Shown here: positions 14,312 through 24,603 of the stretch, piece by piece
Numbering within the stretch: position 1 is the stretch's first letter
Layout: each line of letters opens with the position of its first letter
Source: Actinomadura roseirufa
GTDB lineage: Bacteria; Actinomycetota; Actinomycetes; Streptosporangiales; Streptosporangiaceae
Length of the DNA stretch: 61,383 nt
Assembly (NCBI RefSeq): GCF_900659635.1
Contig: NZ_CAACVB010000018.1
Coordinates: forward strand, 1 to 61,383
Reading direction: 5' to 3'
Notes under the pieces: model-generated
Database searches by the model: none
What the model was told of the DNA's origin: nothing
The model's input: only the letters and a program-made list of their open reading frames with translations
Position numbers and translations under genes: made by a program

Positions 14312-14347
14312 GGCGTGTCCCGGATCCGAGCCGGTCCGGGACACGCC
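14312..14347 (-). terminator. terminator after pheT
   Basis: GGCGTGTCCCGGA (14312-14324) and TCCGGGACACGCC (14335-14347) form a perfect 13-bp stem with a 10-nt loop. It starts 12 nt after the pheT stop codon. It would stop transcription from either direction between two converging operons. Confidence 0.85.
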
Positions 14348-14359
14348 ATGACGGGGTCG

Positions 14360-16833
14360 TCAGGCGCCGCGCAGGACCGCGCCGGTCCGCTCGGCCGCCA
14401 CCGCGACCGCCGCGTCCCTGGCCTGGGACGCCTCCTCCGCGGTCAGCGTCCGGTCCGCCGCCCGGAACCGCAGCGCGTAGGCCAGCGACTTGCGGCCCTC
14501 GCCGACCTGCTCGCCGGTGTACACGTCGAACAGCCGGATCGCCTCCAGCAGCTCGCCCGCGCCCTCCCGCAGCGCCGCCTCGACGTCGGCGGCGGGCACC
14601 GCGGAGCCGACGACCAGCGCGACATCCTGGGTGGCGACCGGGTAGGTCGAGACGTGCGGCGCCCGCACCGGCACCGGCTCGCCCAGCCGGCGCAGCTCCA
14701 GCTCCATCGCGCAGCTGCGCTCCGGAAGCCCGTACGCCTTGGTGACCCGGGGGTGCAGCTCGCCCGCGTGGCCGACGAGGACGTCACCGGCGTACAGGGC
14801 GGCGCAGCGGCCCGGGTGCCAGGGCGCGTGCCGGTCCGCCCTGACCGTCAGCTCGACGCCGACCTCGCGGGCGACCGTCCGCGCGGCCTCGACGGCGTCC
14901 GCCCACAGCGCCGGACGGCCCGCGCCCCACCAGCCGGAGCGCTCGCGCTCACCGGACAGCGCCACCGCCACCCGGTAGGGCTGGTCGGGCAGCGCCGCCT
15001 CCACCGAGGCGATCTCCTCCGCCGTCGGGCCGCGATCCACCCGCAGCCGCGGCGACCGCTCCGGCGCTCCGGGACGGGGCAGGAACACCGCTCCCGTCTC
15101 GAAGAGGGCCGCGTCGCCGAACCCGCGCCCCACGTTGTGCCCCAGCGCGCGCAGCAGGCCCGGCAGCAGCGTGGTGCGCAGGAGCGGCTCGTCCTCCGAC
15201 ATCGGGTTGGCCAGCCGCAGCGCCGCGCGGCGCGCGTCGTCGGCCGGAAGCTGCAGGTCGTCCCAGTCCTTCTCGGCGGCGAACGGGAAGGCCAGCACCT
15301 CGACGTAGCCCGCGCCGGCAAGGGCGCGGCCGATCCGGCGGCGCAGCCGCTGCTCGCCGGTCAGACCCTGCCCGGCGGCCCGCGGCGGCCGTGAGGGGAT
15401 GTGGTCGTACCCCTCGAGCCTGATGACCTCCTCGGCGAGGTCGTTCGGCTCGGTCAGGTCCGGGCGCCACGCCGGCGGCGTCACGGTGAGGACGTCCCCG
15501 CCCGTCACGGCGCAGCCGACCTGCTCCAGCCGCCGGACGACCGCCTCGCGCGGGTAGGTCAGGCCCGCCACCCGCCCCGGGTGGCCCGCCGCCATCGTGA
15601 TCGTCACGGGCTCGGCGGGCACCTGCGCGTGCGTGACGCCGGGCACGATCTCGGCGCCGCCGAGCTCGGCCAGCATCCGCGCCGCCCGGTACGAGGCGTA
15701 CAGCGGCAGGTCGCGGTCGACCCCGCGCTCGAACCGGTAGGACGCCTCGCTGTGCAGCCGGTGCCGGCGCGCCATCCGGGCGATGCCCGGGGCGTCGAAG
15801 TGCGCGGCCTCGATGACCATCGCGGTGGACCGGTCGTCGATCTCCGTCGCCAGACCGCCCATCGTGCCCGCCAGGGAGATCGGCCCCGAGGCGTCGGTGA
15901 TGAGGATGTCGTCCGGGTCCAGGGCCCGCTTGACGTGGTCGAGCGTCTCCAGCATCTCGCCCTGCGCCGCGCGCCGCACCACGATCGGGCCGGTCAGCTT
16001 GGCCCGGTCGAAGGCGTGCAGCGGCTGCCCGAGCTCCAGCATCAGGTAGTTGGTGACGTCCACGGCCAGCGACACCGCGCGCATCCCGGCGCGGTGCAGG
16101 CGGACCCGCATCCACATCGGCGTCCGCGCGTCCGCGTCGAAGCCGCGCACCTCCCGCAGCACGAACCGGTCGGCGGCCGTGGGGTCGCCGATGCTCGCCG
16201 GGTAGGACTCCCCCGCCTCGGCAGGCGGCTCGACGTCGGCGGGGTCGGTGAACGGCACGCCGTAGGCCACGGCCGCCTCGCGGGCGATGCCGCGGATCGA
16301 CAGCGCGTAGCTCCGGTCCGGGGTGACGGCGATGTCCAGCACGTCGTCGCGCAGCCCGAGCAGCTCCACCGCGTCCGTGCCCGCGGGCGTGCCCGGCGGC
16401 AGCACGAGGATGCCGCTGTGATCGTCGCCGATGCCCAGCTCGGTGACCGAGCAGATCATGCCCTCCGACAGCCGGCCGTAGGTCTTGCGCGACCCGATCC
16501 GGAAACCGCCGGGCAGCACCCCGCCGGGCAGGATCACGACGACGTCGTCGCCGACGGCGAAGTTCGTCGCACCGCACACGATGCTCTGCGGCTCGCCCGT
16601 CCCGTTCGCCCGCCCCACGTCCACCTGGCAGTAGCGGATGGGCTTCTTGAAGCCGGTCAGCTCCTCGATCTCCAGGACCCGGCCCACCACCAGCGGCCCA
16701 CTGAGGTCGGCGCCCGCCTCCTCCACGGTCTCGACCTCGAGGCCCGCGGCGATCAGCTTGGCGGCCAGCTCGCGGCCGGTGACGCCGGCCGGGAGCTCCA
16801 CGTGCTCACGCAGCCAGGAAAGCGGCGCCCGCA

Positions 16834-16834
<1 letters not shown>
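14360..16834 (-). CDS. pheT: phenylalanyl-tRNA synthetase beta subunit
   Basis: This is the 824-residue beta chain of the alpha2-beta2 PheRS. The N-terminal tRNA-binding (EMAP-like) domain occupies about residues 40-155 ([21 protein letters not shown]). B3/B4 editing and B5 domains follow, then an inactive class II core, and a C-terminal anticodon-binding ferredoxin fold ending in [15 protein letters not shown]. The start ATG at 16834 overlaps the pheS stop codon by one base (TGATG), so the subunits are made in a coupled manner. Confidence 0.97.
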
Positions 16835-18075
<1,241 letters not shown>

Positions 18076-19185
18076 TCAGCCAGCGTAGTCGGGGGCCCCC
18101 GCGGGCATGGTAAATCGGAACTCCGCGCCGCCGCCGGGCGCGCGCCGCACCGTGATCGTGCCGCCGTGCGCCTCGACGAGGCCCTTCACGATGTACAGGC
18201 CGAGTCCGGTGCCGCCGCGGCGGTTGCCGCCCGGCCCGCGCCAGAACTGCCGGAAGACGCGCTGGACGGCCTCGGGCGGAATGCCCTCGCCCTCGTCGCG
18301 CACCGACACCGCGGCCCCCTCCTCGTGCACGTCCGGCTCCACCACGATGGTGACGGTTCCGGCTCCGTGCCGCACCGCGTTCTCCACGAGGTTACCGAGG
18401 ATCTGGTCGACCTTGTCCGGATCCAACCACATCTCTGGCAGCTCACCGCGCGTCTCGAAACGGAACCGGTCGGCCGCGTCCCCGGCCGCCACCCGGCCCG
18501 CGATGACCTTGCGGACCTCGTCGGGGAGGTCGACGACCTGCCGGCGCATCTCCAGCCGGCCCGCCTCGATGCGGGACACGTCCAGCAGCTCGGTGATCAG
18601 CCGCGTCACCCGGTCGGCGTCGGCGTTGACCGTCTCCAGCATCACGCGCTTCTGGTCGTCGTTGAAGCGGTGCCACTTGGCCAGCAGCGTGGCGGTGAAG
18701 CCCTTGACGCTCGTCAGCGGGGAACGCAGCTCGTGGGCCACGGTGGAGACCAGGTCGGCGCGGTCGCGCTCCTGCCGGGTGCGGTGCGCCGCGTCCCGCA
18801 GGCAGACGCTGAACCGTTCCACTTTCCCCCCGGGATCGCGCCGGTAGGCGGCGGTCACCAGGAGTTCGGTGCCGCCGGGGAGGAACAGCACGCGCTCGGG
18901 GTGCCGGGTCCTGGTGCCCAGGCCGTCGTAGGGCGCCAGGCACTTCCACCAGTCGCGTCCCTCCGCGTCGTGCAGCGGCAGGACGTCGCGGAAGTCGATG
19001 CCGAGGGCGGCCTCGGCGGTGATCCCGGTCATCCGGACGGCGGCGGCGTTGAACAGCACGACGCGGGCGTCGCGATCGGCCACCAGGAGCCCGTCGGGCA
19101 GGTCGTCGGCAGGGTTCTCCCCGGGTCGCGCACCGGACCCGGCGGGCACGCGCGCGGCCACGCGGGGGGGTTCCTCTCCGCCCAC
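18076..19185 (-). CDS. soluble PAS-domain sensor histidine kinase
   Basis: The 369-residue protein has a PAS domain at about 25-125. This is followed by a HisKA dimerisation domain with the phospho-acceptor His151 in VAHELRSPLTS. An HATPase domain follows, with N box LGNLVENAVRHG, G1 DEGEGIP and G2 GTGLGLYIVKG. No membrane segment is visible, so it senses a cytoplasmic signal. No response regulator gene is adjacent, making it an orphan. The GTG at 19185 has GGAGG six bases upstream. A kinase in this place beside pheST is also known in Streptomyces, but its partner is unknown to me. Confidence 0.93.
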   Translation of the reverse strand: MGGEEPPRVAARVPAGSGARPGENPADDLPDGLLVADRDARVVLFNAAAVRMTGITAEAALGIDFRDVLPLHDAEGRDWWKCLAPYDGLGTRTRHPERVLFLPGGTELLVTAAYRRDPGGKVERFSVCLRDAAHRTRQERDRADLVSTVAHELRSPLTSVKGFTATLLAKWHRFNDDQKRVMLETVNADADRVTRLITELLDVSRIEAGRLEMRRQVVDLPDEVRKVIAGRVAAGDAADRFRFETRGELPEMWLDPDKVDQILGNLVENAVRHGAGTVTIVVEPDVHEEGAAVSVRDEGEGIPPEAVQRVFRQFWRGPGGNRRGGTGLGLYIVKGLVEAHGGTITVRRAPGGGAEFRFTMPAGAPDYAG

Positions 19186-19507
19186 AGCGGCCTCCAGAAC
19201 ACCGGTGAGAACGCGGCCTGTCGAGAACAGACTCTATCTGCCCCCGGGGACCTTACGGGACCCGGAAAAGGCCCTGCGGCAAGGCATTTGTAGCCATCGG
19301 GCGGTGTGTCGCCACCCCGCGCGGCGCCCTCACCTGCGCCTGCGCGGATCGGCGCGGCCGCCGCGGCGGCCCCCGACGATGGCACGGAAAGGTGACACAA
19401 CGGATCTGGACACGCCGGATCCGTCACCCGGAGGGACACGTGGCGACGCTCCCCGTGCGACACACCGGCGGCGGAAGCGGCACCGGCGGGGGGAGCCGGG
19501 GCGGGAC
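19186..19507. other. gene-free stretch between kinase and STAS genes
   Basis: These 322 bases hold no convincing coding frame. They contain the likely promoter of the kinase gene, but no consensus -35/-10 pair could be identified. A modest hairpin after the STAS gene lies at 19400-19424. Confidence 0.5.
19400..19424 (-). terminator. possible terminator after STAS gene
   Basis: ACGGATC (19400-19406) faces GGATCCGT (19417-19424) around a 10-nt loop, giving a stem of seven pairs. Read on the minus strand it lies about 84 nt after the STAS stop codon. It is weaker than other terminators in the window. Confidence 0.35.
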
Positions 19508-20032
19508 TCAGCGGGAGGGGGCGGAGGCGTCCCCGGACGCCAGCGCGGTCATCGCGTCCGCGTGCAGGGGGAAGAGCCGGTGCAGGCCGGTGATGCGCAG
19601 CAGCCGCAGCTGGGCGGGCCGCACACCGGCGATCTCGATCTCGCCGCCGCGCGCGGCGAGGTGGTTGCGCGCGGCCACCAGCGCGCCGAGACCGGTCGCG
19701 TCGCAGAACGGGACGGCGGAGAAGTCGGCCACCAGCCGGCGGAAGCCCGCGGCGTGCAGCTCGACCAGGGCCGCCCGGAGCCCGTCGGCGGTGTGCAGGT
19801 CGATCTCGCCCTCCACCGTGACCACGGCGGCGTCGCCGCGCACCCGCGCGACCTCCACCCGCAGGCCCGGCACGCGGCGGACGGGCCGCGACGGCGCGGC
19901 GGGTCCGCCCGCCCGGCAGCGGACCTCCGGCGCGCGCCGAGCCGTCCTCCTGGCGGTCCTGGTCTCTTCGGTCATCACGTTCGCCCCCACTTCGCGCGGC
20001 GTCGTCGCCGCCCTGATCTTCACCGTAGGCAC
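19508..20032 (-). CDS. STAS-domain anti-sigma factor antagonist
   Basis: The STAS domain fills about residues 58-165 (VEVARVRGDAAVVTVEGEID onward). It resembles SpoIIAA and actinobacterial anti-anti-sigma factors, which bind an anti-sigma kinase and free a SigB/SigF-type sigma factor. At the usual phosphorylation site, where SpoIIAA has DSSG, this protein has DATG (residues 111-114). The first serine is alanine, and threonine occupies the second position. The start is uncertain: GTG at 20032 has no ribosome site, while ATG at 19975 (MTEETRT) follows GTGGGGGCGAACGTG. No cognate kinase or sigma factor gene is nearby. Confidence 0.82.
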   Translation of the reverse strand: MPTVKIRAATTPREVGANVMTEETRTARRTARRAPEVRCRAGGPAAPSRPVRRVPGLRVEVARVRGDAAVVTVEGEIDLHTADGLRAALVELHAAGFRRLVADFSAVPFCDATGLGALVAARNHLAARGGEIEIAGVRPAQLRLLRITGLHRLFPLHADAMTALASGDASAPSR

Positions 20033-20248
20033 CCGTTGGAACGTGCAAATCCATCGCCGGACCGGTCCGCGCTCCTACCTCCGGACGAGTCCCCCGTGGC
20101 GCGGGCCCCCGCCCATCGTCCACGAGGAGACCATCGTCGCAGGTCACAAGCGGAGAAAAGGCGGAGTTGGCGACCGCTTGCGGCCATCCGACCACGGAAT
20201 GCATCGCACATCCGTGACCGGCCTCACGACTCGCGCGCCGAACCTGCG

Positions 20249-21097
20249 TCAGCCCGCGTTTTCGGCACCCGTTGTGTGCACTCCTACCTTGCGCTGTGCC
20301 CGAGCGGAGGCGTAGAGGCAGACGGCGGCGGCCGTCGCCAGGTTGAGGCTCTCGGCGCGGCCGTAGATCGGTACCCGCACGACCTCGTCGACATGGCGCA
20401 GGATCTCCTCGGGCAGGCCCCACGCCTCGTTGCCGAACACCCAGGCGGTGGGACGCGCCAGCAGCCCCTCGTCGAGGCTCTCGTCCAGGGTCCGCTCACC
20501 CGCCCCGTCGGCCGCGAGGACGGTCAGGCCCGACCGCTTCAGCTCGGGGATCAGCGTGTCGAACCGCGGGCCGACCACCACCGGCAGGTGGAACAGGCTT
20601 CCGGCCGAGGCGCGCACGCACTTGCCGTTGTAGGGGTCGACGGAGGCGTCGGTGAACACCACCGTCTCCGAGCCCGCCGCGTCGGCGGTGCGCAGCACCG
20701 TCCCCGCGTTACCGGGGTCCCGGACGTGCGCCAGCACCGTCACCAGCTTCGGGCCGGCCTCCAGGGCGGCGCCGAGCGCGACGTCGACGAACCCGCACAC
20801 CGCCAGCAGCCCCTGCGGGGTGACGGTCTGCGCGAGCTCGGCCATGACCTCGCCGCTGACCCGCAGCACCGGGGCGCCCGCGCGCTCGGCGGCCAGGACC
20901 AGCTCGGGGTGCCGGGCCTCGGCCTCGGCCGTGGTGAACAGCTCGGCCAGCCCGCCGGGGATCTCCAGCGCCTCCCGGACCGCCTGCGGCCCCTCGGCGA
21001 GGAAGCGCCGCTCACGGCGCCGGAAGGCGCGCTTGGCGAGCCGGCGAGCGGCCTTCACCCGCGGTGATCGGATAGAGGTCAGCTCGCGGCCCGCCAT
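20249..21097 (-). CDS. SpoU/TrmH-family RNA 2'-O-methyltransferase
   Basis: This 282-residue SPOUT enzyme methylates a ribose in rRNA or tRNA using SAM. Motif 1 with the catalytic Asn and Arg is VRDPGNAGTVLRTADAAG near residue 125. Motif 2 is VFGNEAWGLP, and motif 3 is IYGRAESLNLATAAA, forming the trefoil knot. The basic N-terminus carries the usual substrate-binding segment (FLAEGPQAVREAL). It follows rplT by 31 bp, and the same neighbourhood occurs in Streptomyces. The target nucleotide cannot be assigned; 23S rRNA is usual for such paralogues. Confidence 0.93.
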   Translation of the reverse strand: MAGRELTSIRSPRVKAARRLAKRAFRRRERRFLAEGPQAVREALEIPGGLAELFTTAEAEARHPELVLAAERAGAPVLRVSGEVMAELAQTVTPQGLLAVCGFVDVALGAALEAGPKLVTVLAHVRDPGNAGTVLRTADAAGSETVVFTDASVDPYNGKCVRASAGSLFHLPVVVGPRFDTLIPELKRSGLTVLAADGAGERTLDESLDEGLLARPTAWVFGNEAWGLPEEILRHVDEVVRVPIYGRAESLNLATAAAVCLYASARAQRKVGVHTTGAENAG

Positions 21098-21128
21098 GCT
21101 TCGATCGCCTGAACGCCGGAGACCCGGC

Positions 21129-21506
21129 TCAGGCCGCCTCCGAACCCTCGGCCGGGAGCGCGTCCTTGGCGACCTTGACCAGGGCGGCGAACGCGGCGGC
21201 GTCGTTCACGGCGAGCTCGGCCAGCATGCGCCGGTCGACCTCGACCTCGGCGGCCTTCAGGCCCTGGATGAACCGGTTGTAGGTGATGCCGTTGGCGCGG
21301 GCGGCGGCGTTGATCCGCTGGATCCACAGCCGGCGGAACTGTCCCTTGCGGTCCTTGCGGTCCCGGAAGGCGTACGTCATCGAGTGGAGCTGCTGCTCCT
21401 TGGCCTTGCGGTACAGGCGCGACCGCTGGCCGCGGTAGCCGCTCGACCGCTCCAGGACGACCCGACGCTTCTTGGCGGCGTTGACCGCCCGCTTCACGCG
21501 TGCCAC
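21129..21506 (-). CDS. rplT: 50S ribosomal protein L20
   Basis: This is a 125-residue ribosomal protein of the large subunit, needed early in 50S assembly. The N-terminus [14 protein letters not shown] and the segment [21 protein letters not shown] are diagnostic. The GTG start at 21506 follows AAGGAGTTCAGCAC. A GC-rich hairpin lies in the 67-bp gap behind rpmI. In several bacteria L20 represses its own operon through the mRNA leader. Confidence 0.97.
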   Translation of the reverse strand: MARVKRAVNAAKKRRVVLERSSGYRGQRSRLYRKAKEQQLHSMTYAFRDRKDRKGQFRRLWIQRINAAARANGITYNRFIQGLKAAEVEVDRRMLAELAVNDAAAFAALVKVAKDALPAEGSEAA

Positions 21507-21573
21507 GTGCTGAACTCCTTCGTGGGGGCCGGGGCCGTACGGGCTCCGGCCGGTCGCTGATGTTGGTCGTGGA

Positions 21574-21768
21574 CTACTTGCGCAGCAGCTTCTTGATGTT
21601 CTTGGCGTCGGCGTCGGCCACCACGGCGGGGCCGTTCAGGCGGCGCGTCCGCTTGGACGGCTTGTGCTCGAGCAGGTGGTTCTTGTTGGCGCGGCGGCGC
21701 ATCACCTTGCCGGAGCCTGTCAGCTTGAACCGCCTCTTGGCACCACTGTGCGTCTTGGTCTTCGGCAT
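21574..21768 (-). CDS. rpmI: 50S ribosomal protein L35
   Basis: A 64-residue basic protein, [20 protein letters not shown] onward, typical of L35. The ATG at 21768 has GGGAGACGAC upstream. It lies between infC and rplT in the standard infC-rpmI-rplT order, although the gap to infC is unusually long (260 bp) and contains a stable hairpin near 21888-21920. Confidence 0.97.
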   Translation of the reverse strand: MPKTKTHSGAKRRFKLTGSGKVMRRRANKNHLLEHKPSKRTRRLNGPAVVADADAKNIKKLLRK

Positions 21769-22028
21769 GGTCGCCGTCGTCTCCCTCGCTCCTGGACCCC
21801 CGCGCGGCGGCACGGAGGCGCGCCTGAATCGGCGCATCGCACGGATCCCGTGGACACGCCGGGCCAGGCTTCAATGTACGTGCGTCACGACCCCGCGAGA
21901 ACGCGAGGGCGTCGTTCGGGCCCGCCACGAGGGCAGGCCCAGGTGACCGGTTCGCCCAGGAGTCCGTCCCGGGGTCTCCGGCGTCGGCCTGCCGGCGCTC
22001 CCGCTCACGGCGGGCGCCGGGCGGACCG

Positions 22029-22604
22029 TCAGGCGGTGCCGTGCTCCGCGTCCTGCCCGCGAGCGGCGGCGCGCTCGGCCTTGGCCTCCGCCTTCTTCTT
22101 GTGCGGACCGATCACCATGATCATGTTCCGGCCGTCCTGCTTGGGCCGCGACTCGACGAAGCCGAGCTCCTCGACGTCGTCGGCCAGCCGCTGCAGCAGC
22201 CGGAAACCGAGCTCGGGGCGGGACTGCTCACGACCACGGAACATGATCGTGACCTTCACCTTGTCCCCGGCCTTCAGGAACCGCACCACGTGACCCTTCT
22301 TGGTCTCGTAGTCGTGCGGGTCGATCTTCGGGCGGAGCTTGATCTCCTTGATGACCGTGTGCGCCTGGTTCTTCCGCGCCTCACGCGCCTTCATCGCGGA
22401 CTCGTACTTGAACTTGCCGTAGTCCATGAGCTTGGCGACGGGCGGGCGCGCGGTGGGCGCCACCTCGACCAGGTCGAGGTCCGACTCACGCGCCAGTTCA
22501 AGGGCCTTGGCGATGGGAACGATGCCCACCTGTTCGCCGTTCGGGCCGACGAGCCGGACCTCGGGCACGCGAATGCGGTCGTTGATACGCGGTTCGGCGC
22601 TGAT
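22029..22604 (-). CDS. infC: translation initiation factor IF-3, ATC start
   Basis: IF-3 binds the 30S subunit and rejects initiation at poor start codons. The 191-residue protein starts at ATC (22604), giving the standard N-terminus [28 protein letters not shown] lies only a few bases before it. A GTG at 22568 would remove the conserved first 12 residues and has no ribosome site. The N-domain, lysine-rich linker ([17 protein letters not shown]) and C-domain motif VTIMFRGRE are all present. Use of a rare codon is the known basis of IF-3 autoregulation in other bacteria. Confidence 0.95.
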   Translation of the reverse strand: MSAEPRINDRIRVPEVRLVGPNGEQVGIVPIAKALELARESDLDLVEVAPTARPPVAKLMDYGKFKYESAMKAREARKNQAHTVIKEIKLRPKIDPHDYETKKGHVVRFLKAGDKVKVTIMFRGREQSRPELGFRLLQRLADDVEELGFVESRPKQDGRNMIMVIGPHKKKAEAKAERAAARGQDAEHGTA

Positions 22605-22665
22605 GGGACCTCCTTGGGGCCGTTCTCAAGTTCTTGGACCGGTCGTACCCCGGGGCCTTCATGCG

Positions 22666-22694
22666 AAAAGCCCCGCACGACTCGCATGCGGGGC
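22666..22694 (-). terminator. terminator-like hairpin in the infC leader (attenuator candidate)
   Basis: On the minus strand GCCCCGCA pairs with TGCGGGGC (22687-22694 and 22670-22677) around a 9-nt loop, followed immediately by TTTT (22666-22669). It is one of the few hairpins in this window with a T-run. It ends about 60 nt before the infC start, inside the 5' untranslated region, the position expected of an attenuator. Confidence 0.7.
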
Positions 22695-22779
22695 CACCTT
22701 CGGTCTCCCCGGACGACGGACCGCCCGGGGACGACGGCAGGACGAGCGCGCACGCGCCCGTTCGCCGGACCGAGAACCC

Positions 22780-22799
22780 ACCGGCTTCTTCCAGCCGGT
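22780..22799 (-). promoter_or_regulatory. structured element of the infC leader
   Basis: ACCGGCT and AGCCGGT form a perfect 7-bp stem with loop GGAAGA on the minus strand. On its 5' side lies GGAGGCCACCTCC, itself self-complementary. These elements precede the terminator-like hairpin and could form the sensing part of a leader that controls infC-rpmI-rplT. Confidence 0.45.
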
Positions 22800-22879
22800 C
22801 AGGTGGGAGGTGGCCTCCGCTTGAGCGCCCGGCGCGCGCGATCGGTTCGGATCGCGAGCACAGGGCCGGTCAGCCACTA

Positions 22880-22885
22880 AGAATA
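22880..22885 (-). promoter_or_regulatory. possible -10 box of the infC operon
   Basis: The minus strand reads GGTGCTATTCTTAGTGG. TATTCT would be a -10 hexamer with a start point near 22873, giving a leader of about 270 nt. No good -35 box is seen 16-18 bp upstream, so the assignment is tentative. Confidence 0.4.
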
Positions 22886-23151
22886 GCACCTGACTCGGCC
22901 TCCGGAGCCGGGCGGCCGCACGGCGTCCGGCGGACCGGCCCCGCCGCGACGCGGGCCGTATGGAGTACGTCACTCGTACGAACCCCCGGACGCTCCCGGC
23001 CATTCCCCGGAAACCCCCCAGAAGTTCGCAGGATCCGGCTTGCGCCGGGTGACGCTCATGTGCCTTTGCGGGCCTCGGCCGGACGGTCCGGGCTTGTTAC
23101 CGTGGTCCGAGACGGCCCGGGTGGGTCCGGCACCAGGGAGGTATTCCCCAG
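22886..23151. other. divergent intergenic region, infC leader to Nudix gene
   Basis: No gene was found in this stretch. It must hold the rightward promoter of the Nudix gene. TGTTACCGT near 23093-23101 fits an extended -10 box, without a recognisable -35. The Nudix ribosome site AGGGAGGT lies at 23134-23141. Confidence 0.4.
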
Positions 23152-23646
23152 ATGCCCTCGATCGAGGCCGGCGGTCCCGGCCCTCTCACCGCCCTGCCGC
23201 CGGTCAGGCTCGAGTTCGCGCAGAAGGCGTTCATCGTGGTCGGCGGCAGCCTGCTGATGGTCCGCAAGTCCGCGGACGACCCGTACCACCCCTGCCGCTG
23301 GGAGGTCCCCGGCGGCCGCCTGGAGATGGCCGACCTCGACCTGGACGACCACATCCGGCGCGAGGTGTGGGAGGAGGTCGGCCTCAAGATCGATCCGGGG
23401 CCGCCGTTCCATCTGTGGCAGTGGTACATGCCCGACGCGTCCCGCGGCCTCCCCGGCGGCCGGGTCCGGGTGGTGGCCGCCGCGCGGCACTGCCGCGCGC
23501 TCTCCACCGACGCCGGAGTCCACAACCAGGAGGCGGGCGACCACCTGGCCGAGTGCCGGTGGGTGCCGCTCGACGAGGTCGAGCGCCGCGAGCTCATCCC
23601 CAGCCTGCGCCCGGTGGTGCGGGCCTTCCTGTCGCGTCCCGGTTAG
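23152..23646 (+). CDS. Nudix hydrolase-like protein
   Basis: This 164-residue Nudix-fold protein is expected to cleave a nucleoside diphosphate linked to another group. The Nudix helix is seen as GGRLEMAD followed by REVWEEVGL. The spacing between the conserved Gly and Arg is one residue longer than the canonical box, and the first conserved Glu is not in place. The REVWEEVG metal-binding half is intact. GGGAGGTATTCCCCAG precedes the ATG. It is six bases upstream of the PfkB-like gene and probably co-transcribed. The substrate is unknown. Confidence 0.88.
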   Translation: MPSIEAGGPGPLTALPPVRLEFAQKAFIVVGGSLLMVRKSADDPYHPCRWEVPGGRLEMADLDLDDHIRREVWEEVGLKIDPGPPFHLWQWYMPDASRGLPGGRVRVVAAARHCRALSTDAGVHNQEAGDHLAECRWVPLDEVERRELIPSLRPVVRAFLSRPG

Positions 23647-23652
23647 CGGCCC

Positions 23653-24603
23653 ATGGACCCAGCGGCGGGCGACGCCCGCTCGCCGGTGCGGTGGCCCGGC
23701 CTCGACGGCGCGGCGCGGCGCCGGTTCGCGCTGTTCGTCATCGGGGACGTGCGGATCGAGGTCCGCGCCTCGCTGCCGGACGTGCGCTTCGGCGACCTGG
23801 CCGCCGACCGCCTCTGCTACGCCCCGGCGCGCGCCCTGGTCGCCGGGACGGCGGTCAACCTGGCGCGGTACGCGCGGGGCTACTTCGCGCGGGTGAGCGT
23901 CCTGGGCAGGGTGGGGGACGACGAGTACACCCCGATCATCCGCCGCGAGCTGCGGCGCCTCGGCGTGCGGGACCGGCTCCGCGTGGAGCGGGACGCCGCC
24001 AACGGCGTGACGATCATGCTGCGCGACCGCCCGCGCGGCGGCCGGCCCGGCGTGCGGCTGCTCGTGGCGGAGGAGGAGGCCCCGGCGCGGCGCCTGGCCG
24101 AGTCCGACGTCCGCGCGGCGGCCACCGGGATACGCCGGGCGGACGTGCTGTTCATGGACGGCTACGCGCTGCTGTCCCCGGTCTCGCGGGCCGCGCTGCA
24201 CGCGGCGGCGAGGGTGGCCCGCGAGGCGGGCACGCTGGTCGCCTTCGACCTGGTCCCGCACGACATCGACGCGCGGCTCCCGGCGATCGACGTGCTGCCG
24301 CTGCTGTCGGTCGCCGACGTCGTCATCGCCGAGGCGCCGACGCTCGCCCGGCTGCTCGGCCACCCCGTCCCGGTCGGCTCGGGCGAGGTCCGCGCGCTGC
24401 TGCCGGCGCTGGACCGGACCGTCCCCGGCAGGCCGCTGTGGCTGCTGCGCTTCGGCGCGACGGCGCTGGAGCACGTCCTCGCGCACCAGCGGGAACGGCT
24501 GCTCCTGGAGTATCCCTCCGGGTACGGCGCGGACGTGGAGCGGACGGGTTTCGGTGACCGGCTGGCCTCGGGCGAGCTCTACTGGTGGCTGTCGGCGCGC
24601 TGA
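23653..24603 (+). CDS. PfkB/ribokinase-family kinase
   Basis: This 316-residue protein has the ribokinase fold. The N-terminal substrate region contains GTAVNLARYA and the di-glycine-like GRVGDDEY. The C-terminal PfkB signature region reads ERTGFGDRLASGE, where the Asp of GFGD corresponds to the catalytic base and GFG to the anion hole. The family phosphorylates sugars, nucleosides or vitamins. The large divergence leaves the substrate open. It is coupled to the Nudix gene, and its last 25 bp overlap the converging HIT gene. Confidence 0.88.
   Translation: MDPAAGDARSPVRWPGLDGAARRRFALFVIGDVRIEVRASLPDVRFGDLAADRLCYAPARALVAGTAVNLARYARGYFARVSVLGRVGDDEYTPIIRRELRRLGVRDRLRVERDAANGVTIMLRDRPRGGRPGVRLLVAEEEAPARRLAESDVRAAATGIRRADVLFMDGYALLSPVSRAALHAAARVAREAGTLVAFDLVPHDIDARLPAIDVLPLLSVADVVIAEAPTLARLLGHPVPVGSGEVRALLPALDRTVPGRPLWLLRFGATALEHVLAHQRERLLLEYPSGYGADVERTGFGDRLASGELYWWLSAR

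Noticed and set aside
14949..16577. Long Arg/Pro-rich open frames on the same strand as pheT but shifted
   Set aside because: High GC removes stop codons in alternative frames; composition is almost only Arg, Pro, Ala and Gly, while the pheT frame has full family similarity.
20033..20248. Possible tRNA or small gene in the gap between STAS and SpoU genes
   Set aside because: No cloverleaf arms or TTCRA motif, and the short frames have no ribosome site.
22568..22568. GTG as infC start
   Set aside because: No ribosome site, and it cuts off conserved residues; ATC at 22604 sits behind AAGGAGGT.
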